Source of the DNA: Bacteroidia bacterium
GTDB lineage: Bacteria > Bacteroidota > Bacteroidia > Flavobacteriales_D > Sanyastnellaceae
NCBI GenBank assembly: GCA_030427925.1
Contig: JAUICJ010000011.1
Span: 24,261-88,260 of the forward strand
DNA length: 64,000 nucleotides
Direction: 5' to 3'
The notes below the pieces were generated by a model that was not told the origin of the DNA, did no database searches, and was given only the letters and a program-made list of their open reading frames with translations. The position numbers and the translations under genes are program-made. Within the stretch, counting starts at the first letter, position 1, and each line of letters starts with the position of its first letter. Of this stretch, positions 45,454-58,191 are shown one piece after another.

Positions 45454-46107
45454 TCACGCCAAGGCCAGGACCGCCGCGCCCGAGACTTCCCAGCCCTGGG
45501 CTTCCAATGCCGTGGCGCACGCGCGCAACGTGGCGCCGGTGGTGAGGACGTCGTCCACGAGGACCGCGCGGTGGGGGCCGGTCGGGGGACGGGCTTCGTA
45601 CGTGGCGCCGAGGGTTTGTTGGCGGGTCGTGCGGTTGCTGCCCGTCAGGGAGGCCTGGTGCTGGCGTCGGAGGAGGGCGTCGCGGGCGACGGGGAGGTGC
45701 CAGTGGCGGCCCGCCCCGCGGGCGATGAGTTCGGCTTGGTTGTAGCCGCGTCGGGCTTTTCGGCGCCAGTGCAGGGGGACCGGGACGAGGACCGTGCCGG
45801 GCGGGTCGTTGCCGGCCGCGAGCCACCGGCCGGCGCGCTCGGCGAGCCAGCGGTCGCCTCCGTACTTGATGCGGTGGACGAGCGGGTGGAGTTCGGGGGC
45901 GCCCCGGAGGCGGAATCCGAGGGCGCCCCGGAGGCCGTAGACGCGGTCGGCGAACAGGACTTGGCCGGCCGGGCCGCGAACGTCCGGCCACGAGAGCGCG
46001 CACGCCCAGCACGCCCCGAGCGGCATGTCTTCTCCCCAGGCCGGCGCCTCGCAGCGCACGCACCACCGGGGGAACACCCAATCCCACGCCCCATTCCAGT
46101 TGATCAT
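45454..46107 (-). CDS. comF: ComF-family phosphoribosyltransferase-like protein
   Basis: A 217-residue ComF homologue. The N-terminus has zinc-finger cysteines (CVRC and CWAC), then the HRIKYGGDRWLAE segment, VPVPLHWRRKARRGYNQAEL, and the PRPP-binding motif AVLVDDVLTTGAT. ComF proteins take part in DNA uptake in competent bacteria, but many non-competent bacteria have one and its biochemical role is unclear. It starts a minus-strand cluster (comF, msrC, lipoprotein, CHU_C) and has a weak TTCATTTG box 4 nt before its ATG. Confidence 0.92.
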   Translation of the reverse strand: MINWNGAWDWVFPRWCVRCEAPAWGEDMPLGACWACALSWPDVRGPAGQVLFADRVYGLRGALGFRLRGAPELHPLVHRIKYGGDRWLAERAGRWLAAGNDPPGTVLVPVPLHWRRKARRGYNQAELIARGAGRHWHLPVARDALLRRQHQASLTGSNRTTRQQTLGATYEARPPTGPHRAVLVDDVLTTGATLRACATALEAQGWEVSGAAVLALA

Positions 46108-46165
46108 GGGGCAAATGAAGGGCGCCGGTTCCGGGTTTCCATGGGGAGTTTGTGGGCGGGGGTGC

Positions 46166-46173
46166 TAGCTTTG
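46166..46173 (+). promoter_or_regulatory. -7 promoter box of the DUF72 gene
   Basis: TAGCTTTG, a perfect consensus match, ending 8 nt before the ATG at 46182. It is divergent from comF, 58 bp away. Confidence 0.6.
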
Positions 46174-46181
46174 TGGGTGCG

Positions 46182-47072
46182 ATGAAATTTGGAAAGTTGG
46201 AGACGTTGGAGGGGTTCCCGGACGGGGGCTTTGCGTTGCCGGGCGATGCGGCGGTGACGGGGCGCGTGCTGTCGGGCGCGGGTCGGCCGTGGAACGTGCG
46301 GTGTGGGGGGACGATGTGGACGGTTCGGGCGTGGCGGGGCAGCGTGTTCCAGGGGGTGCCGCAGCGGGCGTGGCCGGAGGCGTATGGGCGGGCGTTTGGG
46401 ACGATCGAGTTCAACGCCACGCATTACCGCATTCACCCGGCGGACCGGATGGCCGAATGGGCGGCGGGGATGCCGGAGCATTTTCGGTTCTGTGCCAAGT
46501 TTCCGCAGATCATCACGCACTTTCGGCGGTTTGCGAACTGCGAGGGGCCGACGGCGGATTTCATCGACGGGCTCGTGGCGTTGGGGGAGCGCCGGGGGCC
46601 GTCCTTCATTCAGTTGCCGCCGAATTATGGGCCGAATAAGGGGCAGGCGTTGCTGGACTACTTGGCGCAGTGGCCGCGGGAGTTGGAGGTGGCCGTGGAG
46701 TTTCGGCACCCGGATTGGTTTGCGGGCGGGGCGGAGGCGGAGCGGGTTTGGGAGGGGTTGGAGGCCCTGGGCGTGGGGGCCGTGATCAGCGATACGGCGG
46801 GTCGGCGGGATGCGGTGCACATGCGGGTGACCGCGCCGTTTGTGCTGATTCGGTGGGGCGGTTACGCTGGCCATCCGACGGACCAAATCCGCCTCCAGTC
46901 CTGGATCGACCGCCTCGGCACCTGGTTCGACCGGGGCCTCCGCGAAGCCCATTTCCTCGTCCACCAACCCGACAGCGTCACCACCCCCGAAACCTGCGCC
47001 GCCTTTGCCGACCGGGTCGAAGCCGCATCCGGCACCCGCCCCGTCGCGCCCTCCGTCTTACCCTTCGCGTGA
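46182..47072 (+). CDS. DUF72 family protein
   Basis: A 296-residue protein with a TIM-barrel-like DUF72 domain. The family features are seen: TIEFNATHYRIHPADRMAEW after an early W-x-G-region, FRFCAKFPQIITH, FIQLPPNYGPNKGQALLDYL, and VAVEFRHPDWFAGG. The family occurs widely; its activity is unknown. The ATG at 46182 is taken over an upstream ATG because of the nearby -7 box. Its last 15 bp overlap the end of the convergent DUF1569 gene. Confidence 0.9.
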   Translation: MKFGKLETLEGFPDGGFALPGDAAVTGRVLSGAGRPWNVRCGGTMWTVRAWRGSVFQGVPQRAWPEAYGRAFGTIEFNATHYRIHPADRMAEWAAGMPEHFRFCAKFPQIITHFRRFANCEGPTADFIDGLVALGERRGPSFIQLPPNYGPNKGQALLDYLAQWPRELEVAVEFRHPDWFAGGAEAERVWEGLEALGVGAVISDTAGRRDAVHMRVTAPFVLIRWGGYAGHPTDQIRLQSWIDRLGTWFDRGLREAHFLVHQPDSVTTPETCAAFADRVEAASGTRPVAPSVLPFA

Positions 47073-47522
47073 GAGCAGCCCGAACTGAAAAAAGTGGTGC
47101 GCCGTGTGGTGCCGCACCAACCCCTTGACGTCGTCCGCCGGCATCGCCCCATAAACGGGGTGCTCGTAGGTTCCGGATAGCGCTTCGATTTGGCCCAACA
47201 AGTCCACAAACCGCTCCACCTCGCCCGTGAAATCCGCGCCTCCTCGCACCGCCAACACCGGCGCCGTCGCCAAATTCCGCGGCGTCTCAAACGGCGACTT
47301 CACCGCCACCCGCCGCAAAAAGACCTTGCCCAAATGGCGCGCCATCCACCCCGCAAATCCGCCCATCTTCCGCTCGCCGAGGTACAGCTCCATGAACCGG
47401 TTCACGTGCTGCACCATGCCCGGCGCATCGAGTTTCCCCCAAGCCGGTTGCGTCCCGGCCTCCAACGCCGCAAGCGCCGCCGTCAACCGCTCAGCCGAGG
47501 GCGTTTCCGCGTGAAACTCCAT
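47058..47522 (-). CDS. DUF1569 (DinB-like) protein
   Basis: A 154-residue protein with the DUF1569 pattern: LDAPGMVQHVNRFMELYLG near residue 31, and the C-terminal VRHHTAHHFFQFGLL. These His-rich motifs are like metal-binding sites in DinB/YfiT four-helix bundles. No function is known. It starts 3 nt after the secA stop and may be cotranscribed with secA. Its 3' end overlaps the DUF72 gene tail to tail by 15 bp. Confidence 0.85.
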   Translation of the reverse strand: MEFHAETPSAERLTAALAALEAGTQPAWGKLDAPGMVQHVNRFMELYLGERKMGGFAGWMARHLGKVFLRRVAVKSPFETPRNLATAPVLAVRGGADFTGEVERFVDLLGQIEALSGTYEHPVYGAMPADDVKGLVRHHTAHHFFQFGLLSREG

Positions 47523-47525
47523 CGA

Positions 47526-50882
<3,357 letters not shown>

Positions 50883-50886
50883 GCTA

Positions 50887-50894
50887 CAAAAGTA
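50887..50894 (-). promoter_or_regulatory. -7 promoter box of secA
   Basis: The minus strand reads TACTTTTG, ending 4 nt before the secA ATG. The mRNA is predicted to be leaderless or to have only a few leader bases. Confidence 0.65.
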
Positions 50895-51389
50895 CGGAGG
50901 GATTCGCACCGCTGGGAAAGGAATCTAGCGGGGCTGCGGAATGCCCCTTTTTTGGGGGCCAAATCCCCCCTGAAGGCGACCCCAATCATCCTTACAAAAT
51001 CGTGCCAAAAAATCGGCCCCAAAGGCTCAAAAAGTTCCTCACGATTCGTTCATAATCGCACTATAACAATTGATTTCTAGTGGATTACAGCGTTATGTTC
51101 AGTCGCGTTGTTCACAACTACCCGCCATTGTGGATTCTTTTGTTTTGGGCTTCTGCCCGGTCTTCGACTTTCTTTGAATCGTCATTCGGAAGTGGGCCTT
51201 GCTGACCTCCGTTTTCCTGGCACTTAACCGTTCACTTCTCGCCCCCATTGTGGGGGGAAACTTGCCACCAATTCCGGACCTGAAAGGATTCGGAACGTGT
51301 GGTTTTTGTCCTTTCTAACCAGGAAAACCCGCTCGCAAGCCCGCCGCCGAAACCACAAGTTTAACCCCACTGATTCAGTCATCGCGACC
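50895..51389 (+). other. Long AT-richer non-coding region upstream of nrdB
   Basis: A gap of about 500 bp without a convincing gene, less GC-rich than its surroundings. It holds a small hairpin GGGGC/GCCCC with six T (50930-50953), a GGGGG/CCCCC hairpin next to it, and three DnaA-box-like 9-mers: AGTGGATTA (51079-51087, reverse), TTGTTCACA (51108-51116) and TGTGGATTC (51129-51137, reverse). CCATTGTGG occurs twice (near 51126 and 51246). No cobalamin riboswitch, tRNA or clear NrdR box pair was recognised. Most likely it is the control region of nrdB-nrdA. Confidence 0.5.
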
Positions 51390-52433
51390 ATGAACGAAAT
51401 CAACACCGCCACCTCGACCCAGTCGACCATCGACGCTGTCCTGCCAGAAAACACCGTTGTTGCGGAACCCATTCTAGCAGAGAATCCGAATCGCTTCGTC
51501 TTGTTCCCCATCGAACACGATGACATTTGGAGTTTTTACAAGCGATCGGAAGCGAGTTTTTGGACGGCGGAGGAAATTGATTTGGCCGCTGACATCGTGG
51601 ATTGGAACAGCAAACTGAACGACGACGAGCGGTACTTCATCAAGCACGTGCTCGCGTTCTTCGCGGCGTCGGATGGCATCGTGAACGAGAATTTGGCCGA
51701 GAACTTCGTCGCGGAAGTTCAATACACCGAGGCCAAGTTTTTCTACGGTTTCCAAATCATGATGGAGAACATCCATTCGGAAACCTACTCCTTGCTCATC
51801 GACACCTACATCAAGGACAAGGAAGAGAAGCTCCAGCTGTTCAACGCCATCGAAACCCTCGATTGCGTGAAGAAAAAGGCGGACTGGGCGCTGAACTGGA
51901 TTGAAAACGGTTCGTTTGCTGAACGCATCGTGGCGTTTGCAGCGGTGGAAGGCATCTTCTTCAGCGGCAGCTTTTGTTCCATCTTCTGGTTGAAGAAGCG
52001 CGGCTTGATGCCCGGATTGAGCTTCTCGAACGAACTCATCTCGCGCGACGAAGGCCTCCACTGCGACTTCGCTTGCATGCTCTACAACGACCACATCGTC
52101 AACAAGCTGCCGAAGAAAACGGTCCGCAAGATCATCGTGGATGCGGTGACCATTGAGAAGGAGTTCATCCTCGACGCGCTTCCGGTCCGCTTGATCGGAA
52201 TGAATTCCGATTTGATGAGCCAGTACATTGAGTTCGTGGCGGACCGGTTGCTGGTGGAGTTGGGCTGCGAGAAGGAATTCGATGTGACGAACCCGTTCGA
52301 CTTCATGGACATGATTTCGCTGCAAGGAAAGTCCAACTTCTTTGAAAAGCGGGTGGGTGAATACCAAAAGGCGGGCGTCATGAAGTCCAATGACAGCCAA
52401 GACAACGCCTTCTCGTTGGACGCAGACTTCTAA
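51390..52433 (+). CDS. nrdB: Class Ia ribonucleotide reductase, beta subunit
   Basis: A 347-residue radical-bearing subunit that makes the tyrosyl radical for deoxynucleotide synthesis. Start ATG at 51390 ([11 protein letters not shown]). Metal ligands and radical Tyr match E. coli NrdB spacing: Asp64 (EEIDL), Glu126, His129 and Tyr133 ([13 protein letters not shown]), and the later [11 protein letters not shown]lu/His pair. So it is the canonical di-iron tyrosyl form. nrdA starts 18 nt later. The order nrdB-nrdA is reversed compared with E. coli. Confidence 0.96.
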   Translation: MNEINTATSTQSTIDAVLPENTVVAEPILAENPNRFVLFPIEHDDIWSFYKRSEASFWTAEEIDLAADIVDWNSKLNDDERYFIKHVLAFFAASDGIVNENLAENFVAEVQYTEAKFFYGFQIMMENIHSETYSLLIDTYIKDKEEKLQLFNAIETLDCVKKKADWALNWIENGSFAERIVAFAAVEGIFFSGSFCSIFWLKKRGLMPGLSFSNELISRDEGLHCDFACMLYNDHIVNKLPKKTVRKIIVDAVTIEKEFILDALPVRLIGMNSDLMSQYIEFVADRLLVELGCEKEFDVTNPFDFMDMISLQGKSNFFEKRVGEYQKAGVMKSNDSQDNAFSLDADF

Positions 52434-52451
52434 TTTCATTTTCCGAACACC

Positions 52452-54827
52452 ATGTACGTAGTCAAGCGCGACGGCCGGCGAGAGCTGGTTCAATTCGATA
52501 AGATCACCGCACGCATCAAGAAGCTCTGCTACGGGCTGGACGATGCCGTGGACGCCGTGAAGGTGGCGATGCGCGTCATCGAAGGGGTGTACGATGGGGT
52601 GACCACCACCGAGCTCGACAACCTCGCGGCGGAAGTGGCGGCCACGAATGCGGTTTCGCATCCCGACTATGCGAGTTTGGCCTCGCGCATTGCGGTCTCG
52701 AACTTGCACAAATCCACGCACAAATCGTTCGCGGAAACGATGGAGCTGCTCCACACCTACGTGGACCCAGTGACCGGAGAAAACGCGAGCCTCATCGCCA
52801 CCGACGTCATGGAAATCATCCGCGAAAACGCGGAATTCCTCGACTCACAAATCATTTACGATCGGGACTTCAACTACGACTTCTTCGGTTTCAAGACCCT
52901 GGAACGTTCGTACCTGCTGAAGCTCGACGGCAAGATCGCCGAGCGGCCGCAGCAAATGCTGATGCGCGTGGCGGTGGGCATCCACAAAGAGGACCTCGAG
53001 AGTGCGGTGGCCACCTACAACATGATGAGCGAAGGCTGGTTCACCCACGCCACGCCCACCCTGTTCAACTCCGGCACGCCGAAACCCCAAATGTCCAGCT
53101 GCTTCCTGCTCACCATGAAGGAAGACAGCATCACGGGCATTTACGATACGCTCAAGCAAACCGCGAAGATTTCGCAAAACGCTGGCGGCATCGGCCTCGC
53201 CATCCACGACGTCCGTGCGACCGGCTCGTACATCAAGGGCACGAACGGCACCTCGAACGGCATCGTACCGATGTTGCGGGTGTTCAATGACACGGCGCGC
53301 TACGTGGACCAAGGCGGCGGCAAGCGCAAGGGCTCGTTCGCCATTTACCTCGAGCCGTGGCACGCGGACGTGTACGACTTCCTCGACTTGAAGAAGAACC
53401 ACGGAAAGGAGGAGCAGCGGGCGCGGGATTTGTTCTACGCCATGTGGATTCCGGATTTGTTCATGAAGCGGGTGGAGGAGAACGGCGAGTGGACGCTGAT
53501 GTGCCCCAATGAGTGCCCGGGGTTGGCCGACAAGCACAGCGAAGAATTCGAGGCGTTGTACACGAAGTATGAGTCGGAGGGCAAGGGCCGTAAGACGGTG
53601 AAGGCACAGGATTTGTGGTTCAAGATTTTGGAAAGCCAAATCGAGACCGGGACGCCTTACATGCTGTACAAAGACCACGCGAACCGGAAGTCGAACCAGA
53701 AGAACCTCGGCACCATCCGGTCGTCGAACCTCTGCACCGAGATCATGGAGTACACGGCGCCGGACGAAGTGGCGGTGTGCAATTTGGCCTCCGTTGCGCT
53801 GCCCCGGTTCGTGAACGACGGCGAATTCGACCACGACAAGCTCTTCGAGATCACGTACCAAGTGACGAAGAACTTGAACCGCATCATCGATCGGAACTAC
53901 TACCCGATTCCGGAAGCCCGGAACTCAAACATGCGCCACCGCCCCATCGGCATCGGCGTTCAAGGCCTCGCCGATGCGTTCATCATGATGCGGTATCCCT
54001 TCGATTCGGAGGAAGCGCGCAAGCTGAACAAGGACATCTTCGAAACCCTCTACTACGCCGCGTGCACCGCATCGAAGGACCTTGCCAAGGAAGAAGGGGC
54101 GTACGAAACGTTCCCGGGCTCGCCCGCATCGAAGGGCATCTTGCAGTTCGACATGTGGAACGTCGAGCCCTCTTCGCGTTGGGAGTGGGACATCCTGAAA
54201 GAGGAAATCAAGGAACACGGACTGCGCAACTCCCTGTTGCTCGCACCGATGCCGACGGCGTCGACGGCGCAGATTTTGGGCAACAACGAATGCTTCGAGC
54301 CCTACACGTCGAACATTTACACGCGGCGGGTGCTCGCGGGTGAATTCATCATTGTGAACAAGCACTTGCTGCGGGATTTGAACAGCCTGGGCTTGTGGAA
54401 CGAGGACATGAAGAACCGCATCATCGCGGCGAACGGTTCCATCCAAAACATCGAGGAGATTCCCGAAAACCTGCGGGCGTTGTACCGCACGGCTTGGGAA
54501 ATTCCACAGCGTGCACTCATCGACATGTCAGCAGACCGAGGCGCCTTCATTTGCCAATCGCAAAGCCTCAACGTGTTCATGGAGAACGTGAACACGGGCA
54601 AGTTGACCTCCATGCACTTCCACGCATGGAAGAGGGGCTTGAAAACGGGCATGTACTACTTGCGCACGAAAGCCGCTACCGATGCCATCAAGTTCACGGT
54701 GGACAAGAAGTACAAATCCCAACCCGCACCGCAACAGAAGCCCATCCGCGAAATGACCGAAGCGGAGCAAGCGGCCATCGCCTGCTCGCTCGAGAATCCG
54801 GACGATTGCGAAATGTGCAGCGGGTGA
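52452..54827 (+). CDS. nrdA: Class Ia ribonucleotide reductase, alpha subunit
   Basis: A 791-residue catalytic subunit. It starts with an ATP-cone ([20 protein letters not shown]), which senses dATP/ATP for overall activity control. The ten-stranded barrel follows with [16 protein letters not shown] (active-site Cys), [36 protein letters not shown] (second redox Cys), and [18 protein letters not shown]. The C-terminus has the swinging Cys pair in DCEMCSG. All residues expected for a working enzyme are present. A strong hairpin terminator follows. Confidence 0.97.
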   Translation: MYVVKRDGRRELVQFDKITARIKKLCYGLDDAVDAVKVAMRVIEGVYDGVTTTELDNLAAEVAATNAVSHPDYASLASRIAVSNLHKSTHKSFAETMELLHTYVDPVTGENASLIATDVMEIIRENAEFLDSQIIYDRDFNYDFFGFKTLERSYLLKLDGKIAERPQQMLMRVAVGIHKEDLESAVATYNMMSEGWFTHATPTLFNSGTPKPQMSSCFLLTMKEDSITGIYDTLKQTAKISQNAGGIGLAIHDVRATGSYIKGTNGTSNGIVPMLRVFNDTARYVDQGGGKRKGSFAIYLEPWHADVYDFLDLKKNHGKEEQRARDLFYAMWIPDLFMKRVEENGEWTLMCPNECPGLADKHSEEFEALYTKYESEGKGRKTVKAQDLWFKILESQIETGTPYMLYKDHANRKSNQKNLGTIRSSNLCTEIMEYTAPDEVAVCNLASVALPRFVNDGEFDHDKLFEITYQVTKNLNRIIDRNYYPIPEARNSNMRHRPIGIGVQGLADAFIMMRYPFDSEEARKLNKDIFETLYYAACTASKDLAKEEGAYETFPGSPASKGILQFDMWNVEPSSRWEWDILKEEIKEHGLRNSLLLAPMPTASTAQILGNNECFEPYTSNIYTRRVLAGEFIIVNKHLLRDLNSLGLWNEDMKNRIIAANGSIQNIEEIPENLRALYRTAWEIPQRALIDMSADRGAFICQSQSLNVFMENVNTGKLTSMHFHAWKRGLKTGMYYLRTKAATDAIKFTVDKKYKSQPAPQQKPIREMTEAEQAAIACSLENPDDCEMCSG

Positions 54828-54840
54828 TCCGCCATTCCTT

Positions 54841-54887
54841 CGAACGCAAACAAGCCAGGGGCCTCCGCTCCTGGCTTGTTGCGTTCG
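54841..54887. terminator. Bidirectional terminator between nrdA and ctaA
   Basis: CGAACGCAA-a-CAAGCCAGG (54841-54859) pairs with CCTGGCTTGTTGCGTTCG (54870-54887): an 18-bp stem with a single bulged A and a 10-nt loop. It lies between the convergent nrdA and ctaA. There is no long T-run, but the stem is among the strongest in the window. Confidence 0.75.
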
Positions 54888-54894
54888 GGGGCCA

Positions 54895-55938
54895 TCAGGC
54901 ACGGGAAGCACGGGTCCACGCCCACGCATTGACCAGCACCAACGCCATGCCGAGCAGCAGGTGAACGGGCTGCGCAGGTGCTGGCATCCCTGCCCACGAA
55001 AACGCCACGCCCGTTAGGAACTGCCCCGCCAGGATGGCCGCCACCACCTGGGCCAACCGCTTCGCATCGCCGCCTTGGCGCCACAACGGAACCGACCAAG
55101 CCGCGTGAACCGCCAACACCAGCCAGGACGCCGTCCGATGCGCCTTCCACCAATCGGGCAACGCACCGAGCCAATCCGAACGCATCACCCCCGCCGCGGA
55201 GAGCCCATCAACCGCCTCGCGCACCTGGGTTCCAAACACGAGCTGGCCCGCAGCCAACACGGTCGCCACAGCGAGCCAACCGCGATGCAGCCTCCACGCC
55301 ATCGGCCGCTCCCGGCGAAGTGAATCGGCGATGAACACGAGGAGCCCCGCCAAAATGGCCAGCGCCCCCACCATGTGCAAGGTGATGGAACCCGGAATGA
55401 GGTTGCCATCGACAACCTTCTTGCCCAACCACGCTGCAAATGCCAGCATGACCAAGGTCCACACCGCAGCGAGGACCGGACGCCACCCACGGCGACGCAG
55501 CGCGTGCCGAACGGCCAATCCGAAGAAGAGCAGCGCCGGCAGGCCCGTAAACGCCCCGATGAGCCGGTTGATGAACTCGACCCACGTGTGCACCGGATTG
55601 AACAGGGCGTAGTCGTGCTTGTCATAAGGCCGCACCCACCCTTCCGCTTGGGCCTTCGCGAACGATCCCGCCTCGAGCGGTTGCTGAACCACCCACAACG
55701 TATCGTTTGCGACGAGCATGCGCCCGGTGTCGTACGACTCGCCTTCCGTCCACGTCACTTGCGCCGATTCGGTCGGGGGGATGAGCAAACCGAAGCACCG
55801 CGGCCAATCCGGACATCCCATGCCCGAGCCGGTCATGCGCACCACGCTTCCAGCAAGCACGACCAAGTAGGCAGAAACAAAAGTGACCCGCGCCCAGCGG
55901 CGCAAGCTCCGTTCAGTGGATGCAGGAAGGACGGTCAT
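54895..55938 (-). CDS. ctaA: Haem A synthase (COX15/CtaA family)
   Basis: A 347-residue membrane protein with about eight helices, converting haem O to haem A for aa3-type oxidases. The first helix region has the conserved VVLAGSVVRMTGSGMGCPDW with the CPDWP pattern shared by family members. A conserved helix with HTWVEFINRLIGAF and later ITLHMVGALAILAG and LVLAVHAAWS supply the haem-ligand His. The redox Cys pair of some CtaA loops is not obvious. It converges on nrdA. The HMA-lipoprotein gene ends 39 nt upstream of its start. Confidence 0.9.
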   Translation of the reverse strand: MTVLPASTERSLRRWARVTFVSAYLVVLAGSVVRMTGSGMGCPDWPRCFGLLIPPTESAQVTWTEGESYDTGRMLVANDTLWVVQQPLEAGSFAKAQAEGWVRPYDKHDYALFNPVHTWVEFINRLIGAFTGLPALLFFGLAVRHALRRRGWRPVLAAVWTLVMLAFAAWLGKKVVDGNLIPGSITLHMVGALAILAGLLVFIADSLRRERPMAWRLHRGWLAVATVLAAGQLVFGTQVREAVDGLSAAGVMRSDWLGALPDWWKAHRTASWLVLAVHAAWSVPLWRQGGDAKRLAQVVAAILAGQFLTGVAFSWAGMPAPAQPVHLLLGMALVLVNAWAWTRASRA

Positions 55939-55977
55939 GGGAGGCAGGTTTCAGGACCGCAAGTTCGGAAGAACCGG

Positions 55978-56379
55978 TCAGGGAGTTTCCGCGGCGAGTG
56001 CGTAATGCGTCACGTCCACGGTATTGACGTGGTAAATGCCCCCAGCGATCTCGTGCACCTTCGCAGCCATGGCCTCCGGGGAGACGCGTTCAGAGGAAAA
56101 CTCGACCTCAACGAAATTCTCGGCGCGTTCCGCGTCAAAGTCAATGTGGGCGTTGGAAACGCCGTCGAGCTCGAGCAGCTCTTTTTGGATTTTACCACCG
56201 CACGCCACCGCACACATCATGCCTTCCACCTCCAACCGCGCAACCGAGTGCCCCGAGGCCCCTGCCTCAAAATGTTCAGTGACCGCCACGCCCGAAGTTC
56301 CCTCGCCGCATCCAGAACCCATGGCCACCACCAACAACGCCGCGGCACCCGCCGCTCGAATTCCGAAAAGTTTCAACAT
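55978..56379 (-). CDS. Heavy-metal-associated (HMA) domain lipoprotein
   Basis: A 133-residue protein. The start at 56379 (MLKLFGIRAAGAAALLVVAM) opens a hydrophobic signal, with a lipobox-like GSGC after it. The body is an HMA fold: VEGMMCAVACGGKIQKELLE carries a C-x3-C metal site, a variant common in Bacteroidota copper chaperone-like proteins, and HIDFDAERAENFVEVEF is the second strand pair. Copper handling is inferred. It lies upstream of ctaA on the same strand, in keeping with cytochrome oxidase assembly. A TATCTTTG box ends 4 nt before the ATG. Confidence 0.8.
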   Translation of the reverse strand: MLKLFGIRAAGAAALLVVAMGSGCGEGTSGVAVTEHFEAGASGHSVARLEVEGMMCAVACGGKIQKELLELDGVSNAHIDFDAERAENFVEVEFSSERVSPEAMAAKVHEIAGGIYHVNTVDVTHYALAAETP

Positions 56380-56383
56380 GGTG

Positions 56384-56391
56384 CAAAGATA
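56384..56391 (-). promoter_or_regulatory. -7 promoter box of the HMA lipoprotein (and perhaps ctaA)
   Basis: The minus strand reads TATCTTTG, ending 4 nt before the start codon at 56379. The divergent EamA promoter lies 36 bp to its right. Confidence 0.65.
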
Positions 56392-56426
56392 AAACCCGAT
56401 GAGCACGACCTGAATCCAATGAATCC

Positions 56427-56434
56427 TAATTTCG
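56427..56434 (+). promoter_or_regulatory. -7 promoter box of the second EamA gene
   Basis: TAATTTCG, ending 6 nt before the GTG start at 56441. It supports the choice of GTG as start codon. Confidence 0.5.
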
Positions 56435-56440
56435 CGGCCC

Positions 56441-57361
56441 GTGAACACGCCCTCTACCCCTGCGCGCCCTTGGCTCGCCCCGGCCCTGCTGCTCCTGTTG
56501 GGGGCGGTTTGGGGCAGCAGTTTCATTTTGATGAAGCGCGCGTTGTTCGCGAGCACGGGCGAGCCGTTGATGGCGCCGCTGGATTTGGCGACGCTTCGGA
56601 TGGCCTTTGCGGGGACGGCGTTGGCGCCGGTGGCTTGGTCCGCGTTGAAGCGGGTGCGGGGGCCGCAGCGCAAATGGGTCTTCGCGTCGGGAGTGATCGG
56701 AAGCCTCATTCCCGCGGTGCTGTTTGCCGTAGCCCAAACCCAGTTGCCGAGCGCCCTCGCGGGCATGCTCAACGCGCTCTCCCCGCTGTGGACGCTGGTG
56801 TTCAGCGTGTTCGTGTTCCGGAACCGGGCGCAACCGCGTCAGGTGGTGGGGTTGCTGGTGGGGTTTGCGGGGGCGTTGTGGATGGTGGGGCGCGGGGAAA
56901 CGTTGGCGGTGGGGGAATCGGCTTGGTGGCCGGGGTTGCTGATCGTGGCGGCGACGATGTGTTATGGGATGAACGTGAACATCACGCGGGAGAAGTTGGC
57001 GGGGCCGACCGGGTTGCAGTTGGCGTCGCTGTCGCTCGGTTTCATCGCGGTGCCGAGTTGGGGATACGTGGTGGCGAGTGGGACCTTTGGGCGGGTGTTG
57101 GCGCAAGACGAGGGGGTGGCGGCGATCGGGGCGGTGGCCGTGTTGGCGGTCGTGGGGACGGCGGTGGCGCTGGCCTTGTTCAATCAGGTCATCGCGTTGA
57201 CGTCCTCGTTGTTCGCCGCGTCCGTGACGTACATCATTCCGGTGTTTGCGGCGGTCTGGGGGTTCCTCGATGGGGAAGCGTTGACGTGGGGGCATGCCGC
57301 GGCCGGGGCGGTCATCTTGAGTGGCGTCGCCATCATCAACGCAGGGCGGCGAAAGGCATAG
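56441..57361 (+). CDS. EamA/DMT-family transporter
   Basis: A 306-residue inner-membrane protein with ten hydrophobic helices in two EamA repeats, opening with LLLGAVWGSSFILMKRAL. The start is GTG at 56441, supported by a -7 box 6 nt upstream. The last helices include NQVIALTSSLFAASVTYIIP and an Arg/Lys-rich tail. Substrate unknown; related proteins export amino acids or other metabolites. It is not closely similar in layout to the EamA gene at 24.1 kb beyond the family fold. It lies just before the ribosomal protein promoter. Confidence 0.88.
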   Translation: MNTPSTPARPWLAPALLLLLGAVWGSSFILMKRALFASTGEPLMAPLDLATLRMAFAGTALAPVAWSALKRVRGPQRKWVFASGVIGSLIPAVLFAVAQTQLPSALAGMLNALSPLWTLVFSVFVFRNRAQPRQVVGLLVGFAGALWMVGRGETLAVGESAWWPGLLIVAATMCYGMNVNITREKLAGPTGLQLASLSLGFIAVPSWGYVVASGTFGRVLAQDEGVAAIGAVAVLAVVGTAVALALFNQVIALTSSLFAASVTYIIPVFAAVWGFLDGEALTWGHAAAGAVILSGVAIINAGRRKA

Positions 57362-57385
57362 TGCACAAAAGTTCGCGCGGGGGTG

Positions 57386-57416
57386 TTGATAAGTTGCGGG
57401 GTTTGGCCTACCTTTG
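57386..57416 (+). promoter_or_regulatory. Promoter of rplU-rpmA
   Basis: TTG (57386-57388), a 20-nt spacer and TACCTTTG (57409-57416) match the -33/-7 consensus. The leader to the rplU ATG is about 32 nt. Confidence 0.65.
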
Positions 57417-57448
57417 CCGACCCATTAGGGGACTTTAAATTCATTCCC

Positions 57449-57760
57449 ATGTATGCAATCGTAGAGATAGCAGGGCACCAGTACAAGGTACAGAAAGACC
57501 AACAGGTGTTCGTTAACCGCCTCCAACAGGACGAAGGCGCGAAGGTCAGCTTTGACCGCGTGCTCCTGACGGACCAAGACGGTAACGTTCAGGTTGGCGC
57601 CCCGGCTATAAGCGGAGCTTCCGTCTCCGCAGTGGTTGAACGCCACTTGAAAGGTGACAAGGTGCTGATCTTCAAAAAGAAGCGCCGGAAAGGTTACCAA
57701 AAGTTGAATGGATTCCGGGCTTCATTGACCGAAATCCGCATCACGGACATCAAAGCATAA
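57449..57760 (+). CDS. rplU: 50S ribosomal protein L21
   Basis: A 103-residue L21. The ATG at 57449 (MYAIVEIAGHQYKVQKDQ) is the conserved N-terminus. The C-terminal signature FKKKRRKGYQKLNGFRASLT, which contacts 23S rRNA, is present. It is followed 42 nt later by rpmA, the usual pair. Confidence 0.97.
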   Translation: MYAIVEIAGHQYKVQKDQQVFVNRLQQDEGAKVSFDRVLLTDQDGNVQVGAPAISGASVSAVVERHLKGDKVLIFKKKRRKGYQKLNGFRASLTEIRITDIKA

Positions 57761-57802
57761 TCGACGCATTTCGCAAGAAACGCGCTGAAAACCCTTTAAG
57801 CC

Positions 57803-58066
57803 ATGGCTCACAAAAAAGGTGTAGGTAGCTCCAAGAACGGTCGGGAATCTCACTCGAAACGATTGGGCGTTAAAATTTTCGGAGGTCAAGGTTGCATCGC
57901 GGGGAACATCCTCGTTCGCCAACGCGGCACGCAACACCACCCGGGCGTCAACGTCGGGATTGGCAAAGACCACACGCTGTACGCATTGACGGACGGCGTG
58001 GTCGAATTCCGCAAGAAGAAAAACAACCGTTCATTCGTCAGCGTCGTCCCGATGGGCGAGGCTTGA
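57803..58066 (+). CDS. rpmA: 50S ribosomal protein L27
   Basis: An 87-residue L27. It begins [20 protein letters not shown], so no N-terminal extension of the Firmicutes cleavable type exists. The segment [29 protein letters not shown] is clear. A strong terminator follows about 30 nt after the stop. Confidence 0.97.
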   Translation: MAHKKGVGSSKNGRESHSKRLGVKIFGGQGCIAGNILVRQRGTQHHPGVNVGIGKDHTLYALTDGVVEFRKKKNNRSFVSVVPMGEA

Positions 58067-58095
58067 TTGAACGTGAATTCGCATTGAATGCAACG

Positions 58096-58126
58096 CTCCC
58101 GGCCCTCTCGTAGGGTCGGGAGTTTT
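58096..58126 (+). terminator. Terminator of rplU-rpmA
   Basis: An 11-bp stem, CTCCCGGCCCT (58096-58106) with AGGGTCGGGAG (58112-58122), has one G-U pair, a 5-nt loop and a TTTT tract. The downstream serS -7 box begins 2 nt later. Confidence 0.88.
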
Positions 58127-58127
58127 G

Positions 58128-58166
58128 TATTTTCGCCCCTGCCAACGGGGCTCGCATCGGTTGGCA
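58128..58166 (+). promoter_or_regulatory. serS promoter box and leader hairpin
   Basis: TATTTTCG (58128-58135) directly follows the rpmA terminator tract. In the predicted leader TGCCAAC (58140-58146) pairs with GTTGGCA (58160-58166) around 13 nt. The start codon of serS is 26 nt further on. The hairpin may influence serS expression. Confidence 0.5.
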
Positions 58167-58191
58167 ACCCATTTTCAGCAGAACAACGCCC

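Noticed and set aside
50895..51389. Replication origin or cobalamin riboswitch upstream of nrdB
   Set aside because: The DnaA-like boxes are degenerate and no origin genes are near; none of the conserved riboswitch segments is present.
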